64,000 nucleotides of DNA from Virgisporangium aliadipatigenens (GTDB taxonomy: Bacteria; Actinomycetota; Actinomycetes; Mycobacteriales; Micromonosporaceae): assembly GCF_016863615.1 (NCBI RefSeq), contig NZ_BOPF01000018.1, positions 62,001-126,000 of the forward strand. Reading direction: 5' to 3'. Below the pieces are notes generated by a model that worked only from the letters and a program-made list of their open reading frames with translations, did no database searches and was not told the origin of the DNA. The position numbers and the translations under genes were made by a program. This document shows positions 16,101-24,828 of the stretch, in pieces (the first letter of the stretch is position 1; every line of letters starts with the position of its first letter).

Positions 16101-18263
16101 ATGGAGCGCACCGACGCAGGACACGAAAGGCCCGGAAACCCACCCCACCCGGTTTTTCGCACCCGACTGATCAGACGTCTCTCCGCGCTGGCGGAAACCG
16201 TGCGGGTCGTCGTCATCGCGGCGGCCGCAGGATACGGCAAAACACTTGCCGTCGAGCAATGGATCCGCAGCGGCGCGGCGAATGCCGCGCGATTCCGTTT
16301 CACCGACCCGGACAACGCGCCGCGGATATTCATTCGCCGGCTCGCCGAAACCCTGGATGAGCCGGGCCCGCCGGAAAGCCTCGCGCCGGATGCCGCACTC
16401 GCCGGACTCCTCGACCGCACGTTGATCATCGACGACGCGCATCTCATCCGCCCCGGACCCGTGGCGGACCTGCTCGACGGAATCATCGCGCGCGCAATGC
16501 CGGGGCACCGGCTCGTCCTGGTCGGCCGTTCCCGGCCGGTGCTGCGCCTCGGCCGGCTGAGCGGAGCCGGGGGCCTCGCGGAGTTCGGCGCCGCGCAGCT
16601 CGCGTTCGACCACGAGGAGACCGCCGCGTTCCTGCGCTCGGTGGGCGTCCCGCCGAGCGAGGCGCTCGTGGAGGCGGTGCTGCGGCGCACCGAGGGCTGG
16701 GCCGCCGGCCTGCGGCTGGCCGCCACGGCGGTAGCGGAGCAGGCCGACCCGGTCGCCGTCGCGGACCGGTTCGGCGGGCACGACCGGCACGTCGCGGAGT
16801 ACTTCCGCGACGAGGTGCTGCGCGACGTGTCGCCGTCGGAGGTGCAATGCCTGCAGCGCTGCGCCGTGCTGGCGCGGATGTCGGGTGAACTCTGCGACGA
16901 GGTGCTCGGCGTCACCGGCTCCCAGGCCTGGCTCGACACCATGCACCGGCAGGGCCTGTTCATGTCCACATCGGACGGTGGCGACGGCTGGTACCGGTTC
17001 CATCCCCTGTTCGCCGAGACGCTGCTGGCCCGGCTGCGGCGCGAGGAGCCCGAACGGGAGCCGCACCTACGCGGCCGGGCGGCGGGCTGGCTGGAGAAGC
17101 ACCGGCTCCCGGAGAACGCCGTCGCCCAGGCGATCGTCGGCCGCGACCTGCACACCGCGGCCCGGATGGTCAGCACCTACGGCCACGACCTGCTCAACAC
17201 CGGCCGCGTCCACGTGGTGCGCGAATGGCTCCTGGCCCTGCGCAACGTCGTCGAGCACCACCGCCCGCTCGCCCTGACCGCCGCGTGGACCGAGGCGTTC
17301 TGCGGCAACCCGGCAGGCGCGCTGCGCGCGTTGCACGCGGCCGGACGCACCAGCGCCGCCGGCGAACCGGCCGTTCCCACCGCACGGCTGGCCATCGTGC
17401 GGGCGGCGTTCGCCGTCGACGGCGTGGAGCAGATGAGCACCGACGCCGGGTTCGGCCTCGACCTGGAGCCGCCCGGCGGCGCGTGGTACCCGTTGGCGGC
17501 GGCCTTCTTCGGCATCGGTCACCTGCTCGTCGGCGAGCCACGGCCGGCCGTGCGCGGCCTCGAGCGCGCGGTACACCTGGGCGGCGAGCAGCAGCCGGCG
17601 GTGGCGGCCCTCGCCCTGGCCGAGCTGTCCATGCTCGCGCTCGAACGCGACGACCGGTTCGTCTCCGACTCGTGCGTCAACGAGGCGTGGGAGCTGGTCG
17701 GCGATGCGGGCCTGCAGGACAACGTCTTCACGGTGCTCGTGCACGTGGCAGCGGGCCGGCTCGCGGCGGTGGACGGCGACGAGCCGGCGGCGCGCCGGCA
17801 CGTGTCGGCCGCCATGCGCCTGTACGCGTCGCCGTCCCCGGCGGCGTTCCCCTGGTTGGCGGTGCAGGCCAACCTCGGGCTCGCCCGGATCCTGCTCACG
17901 CTCGGCGAGACGCCGGACGTGGACCGCCGGCTCGCCGAGGCGCGGCGGCACCTCGCCCGGCTGTCGACGGCCGGCGTGCTCGACCGGGAGCTGGCCGCCC
18001 TCGCCGCGGAGGCGGAGTCCCGGCGTAGTGCGCACGCCGGCACCGCGCGTCCGTCCGGCTACGTCGGGGTGGCGTTGACGGCGGCGGAACTGCGGGTCCT
18101 CAAGTCGTTGCGGACCCACATGACCCTCGGCGAGATCGCCAGCGAGCTGCAGCTGTCCCGCAACACCATCAAGACGCAGGTGGCCTCCGTGTACCGGAAG
18201 CTCGACGCGACGACCCGCACCGAGGCCGTGCGTTGCGGGCGCAGCCTCGGCCTGCTCGACTGA
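16101..18263 (+). CDS. MalT-like LAL transcriptional regulator
   Basis: This 720-aa regulator has P-loop AAAAGYGKT (about residue 45), a short Walker B region (TLIIDDAHLI), helical repeats, and a C-terminal HTH: LTAAELRVLKSLRTHMTLGE and NTIKTQVASVYRKLDA. It is divergent from another LAL gene. The ATG at 16101 is preferred because GGGAG lies 6 nt upstream; the longer in-frame ATG at 16020 would turn a leader hairpin into coding sequence. Its first third uses more A/T-ending codons than its neighbours, which hints at a separate origin. It is convergent with the MFS gene, 1 bp apart. Confidence 0.85.
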   Translation: MERTDAGHERPGNPPHPVFRTRLIRRLSALAETVRVVVIAAAAGYGKTLAVEQWIRSGAANAARFRFTDPDNAPRIFIRRLAETLDEPGPPESLAPDAALAGLLDRTLIIDDAHLIRPGPVADLLDGIIARAMPGHRLVLVGRSRPVLRLGRLSGAGGLAEFGAAQLAFDHEETAAFLRSVGVPPSEALVEAVLRRTEGWAAGLRLAATAVAEQADPVAVADRFGGHDRHVAEYFRDEVLRDVSPSEVQCLQRCAVLARMSGELCDEVLGVTGSQAWLDTMHRQGLFMSTSDGGDGWYRFHPLFAETLLARLRREEPEREPHLRGRAAGWLEKHRLPENAVAQAIVGRDLHTAARMVSTYGHDLLNTGRVHVVREWLLALRNVVEHHRPLALTAAWTEAFCGNPAGALRALHAAGRTSAAGEPAVPTARLAIVRAAFAVDGVEQMSTDAGFGLDLEPPGGAWYPLAAAFFGIGHLLVGEPRPAVRGLERAVHLGGEQQPAVAALALAELSMLALERDDRFVSDSCVNEAWELVGDAGLQDNVFTVLVHVAAGRLAAVDGDEPAARRHVSAAMRLYASPSPAAFPWLAVQANLGLARILLTLGETPDVDRRLAEARRHLARLSTAGVLDRELAALAAEAESRRSAHAGTARPSGYVGVALTAAELRVLKSLRTHMTLGEIASELQLSRNTIKTQVASVYRKLDATTRTEAVRCGRSLGLLD

Positions 18264-18264
18264 G

Positions 18265-19734
18265 TCACCCCGAACGCGCGCCGGCCGCCACCGGCAGCGT
18301 GTGCGCCGAACCCGCGGCGGAAGCGGCGTCGTCGACCGTTCCGCGGTGGCGGTGGCGCAGTCGACCGGCGAACGCCGCCAGTGCGATACCCGCCGCCGAC
18401 ACCAGCGTCATGGCGAGCGCGCCACGGGAGAACCCGTCCGCACGCGCGTCGGCCGTCCCTCCACCGGCCGACGCGTAACAGGTCGCCGCGATCGCCGTCA
18501 GCACCGAGGCGCCCACGTAGCGGGCCATGTTCGAGATGCCCGACGCGGCACCGATGCGATCCGGCGGGACGACGGCGGTGGCGATCGCCGAGCACGGCCC
18601 GTTGGTGAACCCCATGCCGACCGCCGCCGCCACGAGCGGGAGCACGAACGCCGCGTACGTCCAGTCGGCGCCGGTCAGCACGAGCACGCCGAAGCCGGCG
18701 GTCGTTACCAGGAAGCCGAGGCTGATGACGGTGCGCACGCCGATCCGGGCACCGAGCCGGGTCACCAGCGGCGCGGTCACCACCAGGGCCAGGCTCACCG
18801 GCAGGGTCGCCACGCCGGCCTCCAGCGCGGTCATGCCCAGCGTCGCCGGATCCTGCGCGTAGACGCTGAACAGGTACATGAGGCCGTTCACCGTCCCGGA
18901 ACCGATGAGGATGCCCAGCGTCGCCGCCATCAGTGGCCGGTTGGCGAGCATGGACAGGTCGACGAGCGGGGCGCGCACCCGCCGTTCGACCGAGATGAAC
19001 GCGACCACGGAGGCGGCCGAGACGGCCAGACAGGCGAGGGTGGCGACGGACGCCCAGCCCCACTGCGGTCCCTCGGTGACGGCCAGGATCAGCGCGGCGA
19101 GCGCGGCGGCCACCAGCACCGTGCCGAGGAAATCCACGGTGCGGGCCCGACCCGGGTCGCGCGACTCCGGCACCGCGCGCAGCGTCAGCGGAACGCAGAC
19201 CAGCGCCACCGCGGCGTCGACCCAGAACAGCCCCTGCCAGCCGGTGGCCCCGACCAGCAGCCCGCCCGCGAGCGGGCCCACGGCGGCGCCCACCGCGGCG
19301 GCGGCACCCCACAGCGACACGGCCCGCATCCGCGGCGGCCCCGACGATCCGGCCGCGAGCAGGCTCAGCCCGCACGCCAGCAGCGTGGAACCGGCCGCGC
19401 CCTGCACCATCCGCCCGGCGACCACCCCGAACGCGTTGCCGGACAACGCGATCAGCACGCAGGAGGCGACGAAGAGCCACAGCCCGCACAGGAACAGCCG
19501 CCGGCGGCCGAAGATGTCGCCGAGCACCCCGGCCGTCACGATGACCGCGGCGCCGACGAGCGAATAGCCGGTGACCGCCCACTGCAGGGTGGACATCGAC
19601 GCGTCGAGGTCGGCGCCGATCGCGGGCAGCAGGATGGTGACGGCCGAGGTGTTGGCGTTGACGACCAGGGTGGCCAGGCACGTCACGACGAGCAGGCCGT
19701 TGCCCGGTCGCCGGTCCACCGCGGCGGCCGTCAC
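18265..19734 (-). CDS. MFS drug/peptide exporter (14-helix DHA2-like)
   Basis: The 489-aa transporter has about 14 hydrophobic helices. The MFS motif A region is GVLGDIFGRRRLFL, with the DHA2-type features LDASMSTLQWAVTGYSL near the N-terminus and AVGPLAGGLLVG in helix 5. GTG 19734 overlaps the stop of the M20 peptidase gene (GTGA), so the two are co-translated. Substrates of this subfamily are drugs, quaternary compounds or peptides. The coupling to a dipeptidase suggests movement of a peptide or amino-acid product, but that is inference. Confidence 0.87.
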   Translation of the reverse strand: MTAAAVDRRPGNGLLVVTCLATLVVNANTSAVTILLPAIGADLDASMSTLQWAVTGYSLVGAAVIVTAGVLGDIFGRRRLFLCGLWLFVASCVLIALSGNAFGVVAGRMVQGAAGSTLLACGLSLLAAGSSGPPRMRAVSLWGAAAAVGAAVGPLAGGLLVGATGWQGLFWVDAAVALVCVPLTLRAVPESRDPGRARTVDFLGTVLVAAALAALILAVTEGPQWGWASVATLACLAVSAASVVAFISVERRVRAPLVDLSMLANRPLMAATLGILIGSGTVNGLMYLFSVYAQDPATLGMTALEAGVATLPVSLALVVTAPLVTRLGARIGVRTVISLGFLVTTAGFGVLVLTGADWTYAAFVLPLVAAAVGMGFTNGPCSAIATAVVPPDRIGAASGISNMARYVGASVLTAIAATCYASAGGGTADARADGFSRGALAMTLVSAAGIALAAFAGRLRHRHRGTVDDAASAAGSAHTLPVAAGARSG

Positions 19735-21116
19735 CGCACCCGCCCCGGACCGTCCGATGTGGACAGACGGCTGAGGAACAGCGCCTCGGACAGGGCGATG
19801 CGCTCGATCTCGCGCGGGTCGACGCTCTCGTTCGGCGCGTGGATGAGGCACCTCGGCTCCTCCACCCCCATGATCATGATCTCGGCGTCCGGATAGGTCT
19901 GCTGCAACACGGTGCACAGCGGGATCGAGCCGCCCTGCCCCTGCGTCGCCAGCTCCTTGCCGTAGGCCGACTCCAGCGCCGCGCGCATCGTGGCGAACGC
20001 CGGCCCGTCCGTGCGGCCGGCGAACGGTTCGCCGAGCGCCTGGCGTTCCACCTCGACCGAGACGCCCCACGGGGCGACGGCCCGCAGGTGCGCGATCAGG
20101 GCGTCCTGCGCGAGCGCCGCTCCGGTCCCCGGCGGCACGCGCAGGCTGACCCGCGCACGCGCCTGCGCGGGAACGGACGCCGAGGACTCCGCCACCGACG
20201 GACAGTCGATCCCGAGAACCGTCACCGCCGGCCGGGCCCACAGCATGTCCGCCACCTCGCCGCTGCCGACGATGCCGACCCCCGGCCGCACACCGGCGTC
20301 CGCGCGGAACTGCCGCGCCGGATACGACACCCCGTCCCAGCGCCGGTGGACGTCCAGCCCCTGAACCGTCGTGTCGCCCGCGTCGTTGCGCAGCGACGCC
20401 AGCATGGCGATGAGCGCCGCGAGCGCGTCCGGCGCCGGCCCGCCGAACATGCCCGAGTGCACCGGGCCGTCCAGCGTCCGCACCGTCACGATGACGTTCG
20501 CCAGGCCGCGCAGCGTGGTGGTCAGCGTCGGCAGCCCGGCGGCGAAGTTGCCCGCGTCGCAGACCAGGATCGCGTCGGCGCGCAGCAGTTCGACGTTGTC
20601 GACGACGAACGCCTCCAGCCCGCCGGTGCCCTGTTCCTCGGAGCCCTCGGCGATCACCTTCACCCCGACCCGCCGGTCGGCGCCGAGCGCGCGCAACGCC
20701 GTCAGGTGCGCCACGATGTTGCCCTTGCAGTCCGCGGCGCCCCGGCCGTACCAGCGCCCGTCGCGAACGGTCAGGCTGAACGGCGGGCTCTCCCACGCCG
20801 CCTCGTCCAGCGGCGGCTGCACGTCGTAGTGGCAGTAGAGCAGCACCGTCGGCGCGCCCTCCCGCGCCGGCGCGTGCCCGTACACCGCCCGGCTGCCGTC
20901 CGGGGTCTCGTAGTCACGCACGTCCTCCAGTCCCACCGCCGCGAACGCGTCCATCAGGTACCGCGCCGCCTTCAGGCACTCGTCGGGTGGATAGAGCGCC
21001 GGATCGGCCACCGAACGGAACGCCACCAACGCGGCCAGGTCCTCCCGCGCGGCCGGCATCAGCCCCTGGACCCGGCCGCGCAACGTCGCCACGTCCGGGC
21101 GTGCTTCGACGGTCAT
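19731..21116 (-). CDS. M20 family metallo-dipeptidase
   Basis: The 461-aa zinc peptidase is of the CNDP/DapE-like M20 type. Metal ligands are seen in HYDVQP (His and Asp, about residue 95), GAADCKGN (bridging Asp), EGSEEQGTGG (catalytic and binding Glu), the CDAGN Asp and a C-terminal IHAPNE His. A dimerisation lid occurs in the middle. It should hydrolyse dipeptides or acylated amino acids in the cytoplasm. GAGGAGGG precedes the ATG. Dyad D lies upstream with GATGAT at the standard spacing. The next gene, an MFS exporter, is coupled, and an amino-acid permease is divergent. Confidence 0.9.
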   Translation of the reverse strand: MTVEARPDVATLRGRVQGLMPAAREDLAALVAFRSVADPALYPPDECLKAARYLMDAFAAVGLEDVRDYETPDGSRAVYGHAPAREGAPTVLLYCHYDVQPPLDEAAWESPPFSLTVRDGRWYGRGAADCKGNIVAHLTALRALGADRRVGVKVIAEGSEEQGTGGLEAFVVDNVELLRADAILVCDAGNFAAGLPTLTTTLRGLANVIVTVRTLDGPVHSGMFGGPAPDALAALIAMLASLRNDAGDTTVQGLDVHRRWDGVSYPARQFRADAGVRPGVGIVGSGEVADMLWARPAVTVLGIDCPSVAESSASVPAQARARVSLRVPPGTGAALAQDALIAHLRAVAPWGVSVEVERQALGEPFAGRTDGPAFATMRAALESAYGKELATQGQGGSIPLCTVLQQTYPDAEIMIMGVEEPRCLIHAPNESVDPREIERIALSEALFLSRLSTSDGPGRVR

Positions 21117-21177
21117 CGCAAAGCCCTCCTCGCTCGCCTACGGTGGCGCCATCATCGGGGCCCGCGACGGCGCCGGG

Positions 21178-21198
21178 CTTCATCCACGGCGGGTGATG
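21178..21198. promoter_or_regulatory. Dyad site D (serves both divergent genes)
   Basis: CTTCATCC and GGGTGATG are separated by 5 bp. On the plus side GATGGT ends 6 nt before ATG 21232 (predicted leaderless). On the minus side GATGAT sits at the same distance from the site and gives the M20 gene a leader with a ribosome site. Confidence 0.7.
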
Positions 21199-21231
21199 TC
21201 GGCCGCCGGGCGGGACCGCGATGGTGTGCCG

Positions 21232-22671
21232 ATGAGCTCAGATGCCGCAACCAGTGCCGGCGCCACGCGTGCCGGACCCGTGCGCAGAGCGGCCGCGCCG
21301 CAGTTCATCGCGTGGACCGCGCTGGCCTTCATGACGACGTCGTCGGTGGCCAGCCTCCGCCCGGCACCGACGATGGCGGTCTACGGACTCGCCTGCGTCT
21401 TCCTGTATCTCGTCCCGGCACTGGTGTTCCTGGTGCCGACGTCGCTCGTGTCGGCCGAACTCGCCTCCGGCTGGACCGGCGGGGTCTACAACTGGGTCAG
21501 CCGGGGCATCTCACCGAAGGCCGGGTTCCTGGCCGTGTGGTGCCAGTTCGCGATGACCATCTTCTACTACCCGAGCCTGCTGTCCTTCGTGGCCAGCACG
21601 TTGGCGTACGTGGTGGCGCCGGAACTGGCCAGCAACGGCGTCTACACGGCGATCGTCATCATCGCCGTGTACTGGCTGGGCGTGCTCGTCTCCTCCCGGG
21701 GCACGAAGGCGCTCGCCGGCCTCGCCAGCAGCGGCCTGTTCATCGGCACGCTGATCCCCGGCGTCGTGCTGGTCCTGCTCGGCGGCGCGTATCTCATGCG
21801 CGGCAACGCCTCCGCGGCCCCGATGGACAACGCGCACCTGCTCCCGGAATGGGCCGGACTCGCCAGCCTGGTGCTGATCGTCAACAACTTCCTCAGCTAC
21901 TCCGGCATGGAGATGAACGCCGTGCACGTGTCGTCGCTGCGCAAGCCGGGACGGGAGTTCCCGCGGGCGATGTTTCTCGCGATGGGGTTGGTGCTGGCCA
22001 TCTTCATCCTGCCGGCGCTGGCGATCAGCTGGGTGGTGCCGGCGGAGAGCCTCAGCCTCACGGCCGGGCTGATGCAGGCGTTCCAGGGCTTCTTCGCCGA
22101 GTTCGGCGTCGAGTGGCTCACCCCGGTGCTGGCCGTGATGATCGTGTGCGCCTCGCTGGGCGGCATGCTCACCTGGCTCGCCGGGCCCTCGAAGGGGCTG
22201 CTGCTGATCAGCCGGCAGGAGGGCTACCTGCCGCCGTTCCTGCAGCGGATGAACGCCCACGGCGTGCAGCAGAACATCCTGGTCTGCCAGGGCGTGCTGA
22301 CCACCGTGATCGCGCTCGCGTACGGGCTCATCCCGGACGTGTCGAGCGTCTACTGGATCTTCTCGGTGATGACGACCCAGGTGTACCTGATCATGTACCT
22401 GCTGATGTTCGTCGCGGCGGTGCGGCTGCGGCGGCGCGAGCCCGACACGCACCGCGGCTACCGGGCGCCGATGCTGGTGCCGCTGGCGGCCATCGGGTTC
22501 CTCGCCTCACTGGCGGCGCTGCTGATCGGGTTCGTGCCGCCGTCGCAGTTCGGGGGCGGGAGTCCGGTCGTGTACACGGCCATCGTCGGCAGCGGGATCC
22601 TCGTCATCGGGCTGCTGGTGCCGTTCCTGTTCTACCGCTTCCGCAAGCCGTCGTGGAAGGAGGCATCGTGA
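21232..22671 (+). CDS. APC-superfamily amino acid permease
   Basis: The 479-aa protein has about 12 membrane helices, with an APC-type start (PQFIAWTALAFMTTSSVASL), helix 2-3 GWTGGVYNWVSRGISPKAGF and SYSGMEMNAVHVSSLRKPGR, which resembles the glutamate:GABA antiporter (GadC-like) branch. It is preceded by dyad D and a GATGGT hexamer 6 nt before the ATG. No ribosome site is present, consistent with a leaderless message, and this favours ATG 21232 over the in-frame ATGs at 21193-21196. Its stop overlaps the next gene. Confidence 0.87.
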   Translation: MSSDAATSAGATRAGPVRRAAAPQFIAWTALAFMTTSSVASLRPAPTMAVYGLACVFLYLVPALVFLVPTSLVSAELASGWTGGVYNWVSRGISPKAGFLAVWCQFAMTIFYYPSLLSFVASTLAYVVAPELASNGVYTAIVIIAVYWLGVLVSSRGTKALAGLASSGLFIGTLIPGVVLVLLGGAYLMRGNASAAPMDNAHLLPEWAGLASLVLIVNNFLSYSGMEMNAVHVSSLRKPGREFPRAMFLAMGLVLAIFILPALAISWVVPAESLSLTAGLMQAFQGFFAEFGVEWLTPVLAVMIVCASLGGMLTWLAGPSKGLLLISRQEGYLPPFLQRMNAHGVQQNILVCQGVLTTVIALAYGLIPDVSSVYWIFSVMTTQVYLIMYLLMFVAAVRLRRREPDTHRGYRAPMLVPLAAIGFLASLAALLIGFVPPSQFGGGSPVVYTAIVGSGILVIGLLVPFLFYRFRKPSWKEAS

Positions 22672-23069
22672 AAGCCCTCTACGGGGCCGCGGCGTTCGTG
22701 GTCGCGGGTCTGACGGCCTGGGGACTGCTGGTGTACCCGGTCGCCAAGGAGAACGCCGACGCGCGGGCCAAGGCGCAGGCGCTGGTGCTCGCGTTCGACG
22801 AGGCCGGGCTGACGGCGCCGTCGATCCGCGTCGCGACGCGCGTGTTCGGGACCGACGGCGGGCACGTCTGCGCCGACCCGGGCGCCGCGCTGCGCCGTGC
22901 GGCGGCGGACGTGAGCCTCAGCAACGGCGCCGCCCACGTGGGGGTGCGGCCGGTGGTCGCCGCCCGGCGGGTGGTCGAGGGCGAACTGCTGGTGCTGCGG
23001 GTGTACTGCCCGGAGCAGCTGGCGGGGTTCGTCGAGTACGTGGACGGACTTCGCCTGACCGCCGGTTGA
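22668..23069 (+). CDS. Small membrane-anchored hypothetical protein
   Basis: The 133-aa protein has one N-terminal membrane helix (about residues 4-24) and an exported or cytoplasmic domain of about 105 residues with two Cys (HVCADPG and VYCPEQ) that could pair. I do not recognise the family. GTG 22668 overlaps the permease stop, with GGAAGGAGG just upstream. Coupling suggests an accessory subunit of the permease. A bidirectional terminator follows. Confidence 0.7.
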   Translation: MKALYGAAAFVVAGLTAWGLLVYPVAKENADARAKAQALVLAFDEAGLTAPSIRVATRVFGTDGGHVCADPGAALRRAAADVSLSNGAAHVGVRPVVAARRVVEGELLVLRVYCPEQLAGFVEYVDGLRLTAG

Positions 23070-23081
23070 GCCGCCACACGA

Positions 23082-23116
23082 CGCGCCGGGCCCCGTGATT
23101 CCAGGGGCCCGGCGCG
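23082..23116. terminator. Bidirectional terminator hairpin
   Basis: Arms of 13 bp (23082-23094 and 23104-23116, core GCGCCGGGCCCC) are perfectly complementary around a 9-nt loop. It lies between two convergent genes, where a shared terminator is expected. Confidence 0.8.
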
Positions 23117-23127
23117 CCGCCGGAGTA

Positions 23128-23685
23128 TCAGGCCCGGCGCAGCCTCACCGCGACGACGAGCGAACCGACACCGACCACCAGCGCGCTCGCGGCGGTGAAC
23201 AGCACCAGCGACGCCAGCGACAGCCGGGGCAGCACCAGGAACGCCACACCGACCACAGTGGACAGCACGCCGAGCCCGAGCAGCCACGGCCGCGCCCCGC
23301 TGTCCGCCCCGAACGCCAGCACCACCTCGCACACGCCGCTGACGATCCAGGCCACCGCGACCAGCACCGCCAGCACGGTCAGGCCGGCGACCGCGTCGAC
23401 GAGACACGCGATGCCGCCCCCGATCAGCAACAGCGCCGCCCCGGCGGTCAGCAGGCGGATGCCCCACCCGCCCGGCCCGACGACGGCGGCGAACAGCCGC
23501 GCGGCACCCAGCAGGATCAGCCAGATCCCGGTCCAGATGACGATCGCGCGCAGCGTGGCGTCCGGCCAGGCGAGCACCGCCACGCCGAAGCCCACCGACA
23601 CCGCGCCCAGCAACGCCGGTTGCCACCACGGCAGCCGCACGTCGTCCACAGTGGACACTCCGTCGGCCTCCCCGAAGACACTCAT
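23128..23685 (-). CDS. HdeD/DUF308 family membrane protein
   Basis: The 185-aa protein is composed of six short hydrophobic helices with internal repeat character (LLGAVSVGFGVAVLAWP, GAARLFAAVVG, GVLSTVVGVAFLVLP), as in DUF308/HdeD proteins linked to acid and general stress. ATG 23685 overlaps the stop of the preceding DUF6069 gene, with GGAGGT upstream. It carries one exact copy of the 13-bp palindrome near its start. Confidence 0.82.
   Translation of the reverse strand: MSVFGEADGVSTVDDVRLPWWQPALLGAVSVGFGVAVLAWPDATLRAIVIWTGIWLILLGAARLFAAVVGPGGWGIRLLTAGAALLLIGGGIACLVDAVAGLTVLAVLVAVAWIVSGVCEVVLAFGADSGARPWLLGLGVLSTVVGVAFLVLPRLSLASLVLFTAASALVVGVGSLVVAVRLRRA
23644..23656. repeat. GTCCACWGTGGAC palindrome copy
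   Basis: Exact copy inside the DUF308 gene, reading as part of STVD in that frame. Confidence 0.7.
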
Positions 23686-24134
23686 TCCCGGTACCTCCAG
23701 CTCCATCGGGACTCCCGGGCGACCGAGGCGGTGAGCCCGGTGACACAGCCGCCGATCGCCAGGTACACCAGCGCGGTGGCCGCCTGCGCCGGCACGTCGG
23801 CGGACGTGGTGAACGGCCACAGCGTGATCAGCGTCGTCATCAGCACCGACACCCAGCCGAAGAAGAGGAACGGCTGCGGCGAGAGCACGAGCAGCAGGTG
23901 CATGAGCAGCGCGGCACCGGCGGTGGCGACGAGGGCCGCGGCGGTGAGCCGCAACGGGCTCGCCACGAGATAGCCGCCGTGCGCCGCCGGCGCGATGATG
24001 CGGACGTCCCCGGCGGCACGCGCCGCCACGGTACCGGTGAGCGCCACCAGCCCGGCCACCATCGCCGTGGCGACGGTTCCGGCCCACAGGTCCACCGGAA
24101 ACCCGACGTCGACGACGGTTCCTGGCTTCGGCAC
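23682..24134 (-). CDS. DUF6069 family membrane protein
   Basis: The 150-aa protein has four membrane helices with VDLWAGTVATAMVAGLVAL, YLVASPLRLTAAALVATAGA and PQPFLFFGWVSVLMTTLITL, and is a paralogue in type of the protein at 12696-13232. GTG 24134 is chosen because GATCCT ends 6 nt before it at the fixed distance from dyad E, predicting a leaderless mRNA; the longer in-frame ATG (24209) would place two dyads inside the coding region. It is coupled to the HdeD-like gene. Function unknown. Confidence 0.7.
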   Translation of the reverse strand: MPKPGTVVDVGFPVDLWAGTVATAMVAGLVALTGTVAARAAGDVRIIAPAAHGGYLVASPLRLTAAALVATAGAALLMHLLLVLSPQPFLFFGWVSVLMTTLITLWPFTTSADVPAQAATALVYLAIGGCVTGLTASVARESRWSWRYRE

Positions 24135-24166
24135 AACGCCAGGATCCGCACCGGTGCACCGGGCGG

Positions 24167-24187
24167 CATCACCCGCGCCGGATGGGG
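24167..24187 (-). promoter_or_regulatory. Dyad site E (upstream of DUF6069 gene 24134)
   Basis: CATCACCC and GGATGGGG are separated by 5 bp. GATCCT lies 20 bp away and 6 nt before the GTG start. Confidence 0.65.
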
Positions 24188-24203
24188 TGATCGAACCGCG
24201 TCG

Positions 24204-24224
24204 CTTCATCCGCCGCAGATGGTG
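24204..24224 (+). promoter_or_regulatory. Dyad site F (upstream of whiB-like gene)
   Basis: CTTCATCC and AGATGGTG are separated by 5 bp. AAGGGT follows 20 bp downstream on the plus strand. The predicted leader of about 35-40 nt contains the GGAAGGAG ribosome site of the whiB-like gene. Confidence 0.6.
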
Positions 24225-24295
24225 ACTCCCGGTCACCTGGCCGGAAGGGTCGTCCTCACCGAGGAACGACGGAGCCGACTGGAAGGAGCGACGAC

Positions 24296-24625
24296 ATGGT
24301 CCTCGATTGGGCGTACCTCGCCTCGTGCGGCGAGGATCCGGAACTGCTGTTCGCCACCAAAGCGCAGCAGAACCGGGTGAAGCGGGTGTGCACCGGCTGT
24401 CGCGTCCGGCTCCGGTGCCTCGCGGAGGCGCTCGACGAACGGCACGAGAACGGCGTCTGGGGCGGGATGACCGAGCGGGAGCGGCGCGCGCTGCTGCGCC
24501 GCTACCCCGGGGTGCGCAACTGGCGCCGGCTCCTCGACGCCGCGCAGGAGGCGTTCGCCGCGCAGGCCCGGGCCCGGGTCGCCGCGCGGGCGCGCGCCGT
24601 CGCACAGGCGGGGGCGGCGCGATGA
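24296..24625 (+). CDS. WhiB-family iron-sulfur transcriptional regulator
   Basis: The 109-aa Wbl protein has the four cluster cysteines (C11, then CTGCRVRLRC) and the downstream GVWGGMTERERR turn that contacts sigma factor. A basic C-terminal helix rich in Ala/Arg follows. Wbl proteins bind a [4Fe-4S] cluster that responds to oxygen or nitric oxide and steer sigma-A promoters. The start has GGAAGGAG 7 nt upstream. It is first in an operon with a PP2C phosphatase and a LAL regulator. Confidence 0.93.
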   Translation: MVLDWAYLASCGEDPELLFATKAQQNRVKRVCTGCRVRLRCLAEALDERHENGVWGGMTERERRALLRRYPGVRNWRRLLDAAQEAFAAQARARVAARARAVAQAGAAR

Positions 24626-24828
24626 ACCTGCGCCACTACGCGCTGCTGGTGCGCGGCCGCCTGGACGCCGCCACGCGTGCGCTCTTCGCCGAGTACGACC
24701 TGGACGACGAGCCGGTCGACATCGCGCTGTACGACCTGCCGATGCGCGAACCGGCCATGGACGCGTTGCTCACCCGCGCCGAGGCGCTCGGGATCCGCGT
24801 GATAGCGGTGGAACGGGGAGAGCGGTGA
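24622..24828 (+). CDS. Small hypothetical protein
   Basis: This 68-aa soluble protein (LRHYALLVRGRLDAATRALF at the start) has an alpha/beta pattern but no motif I recognise. It overlaps the WhiB stop (ATGA) and is followed by an overlapping gene. Codon use matches its neighbours and supports real coding. Its position suggests a partner of WhiB or the phosphatase. Confidence 0.6.
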   Translation: MNLRHYALLVRGRLDAATRALFAEYDLDDEPVDIALYDLPMREPAMDALLTRAEALGIRVIAVERGER

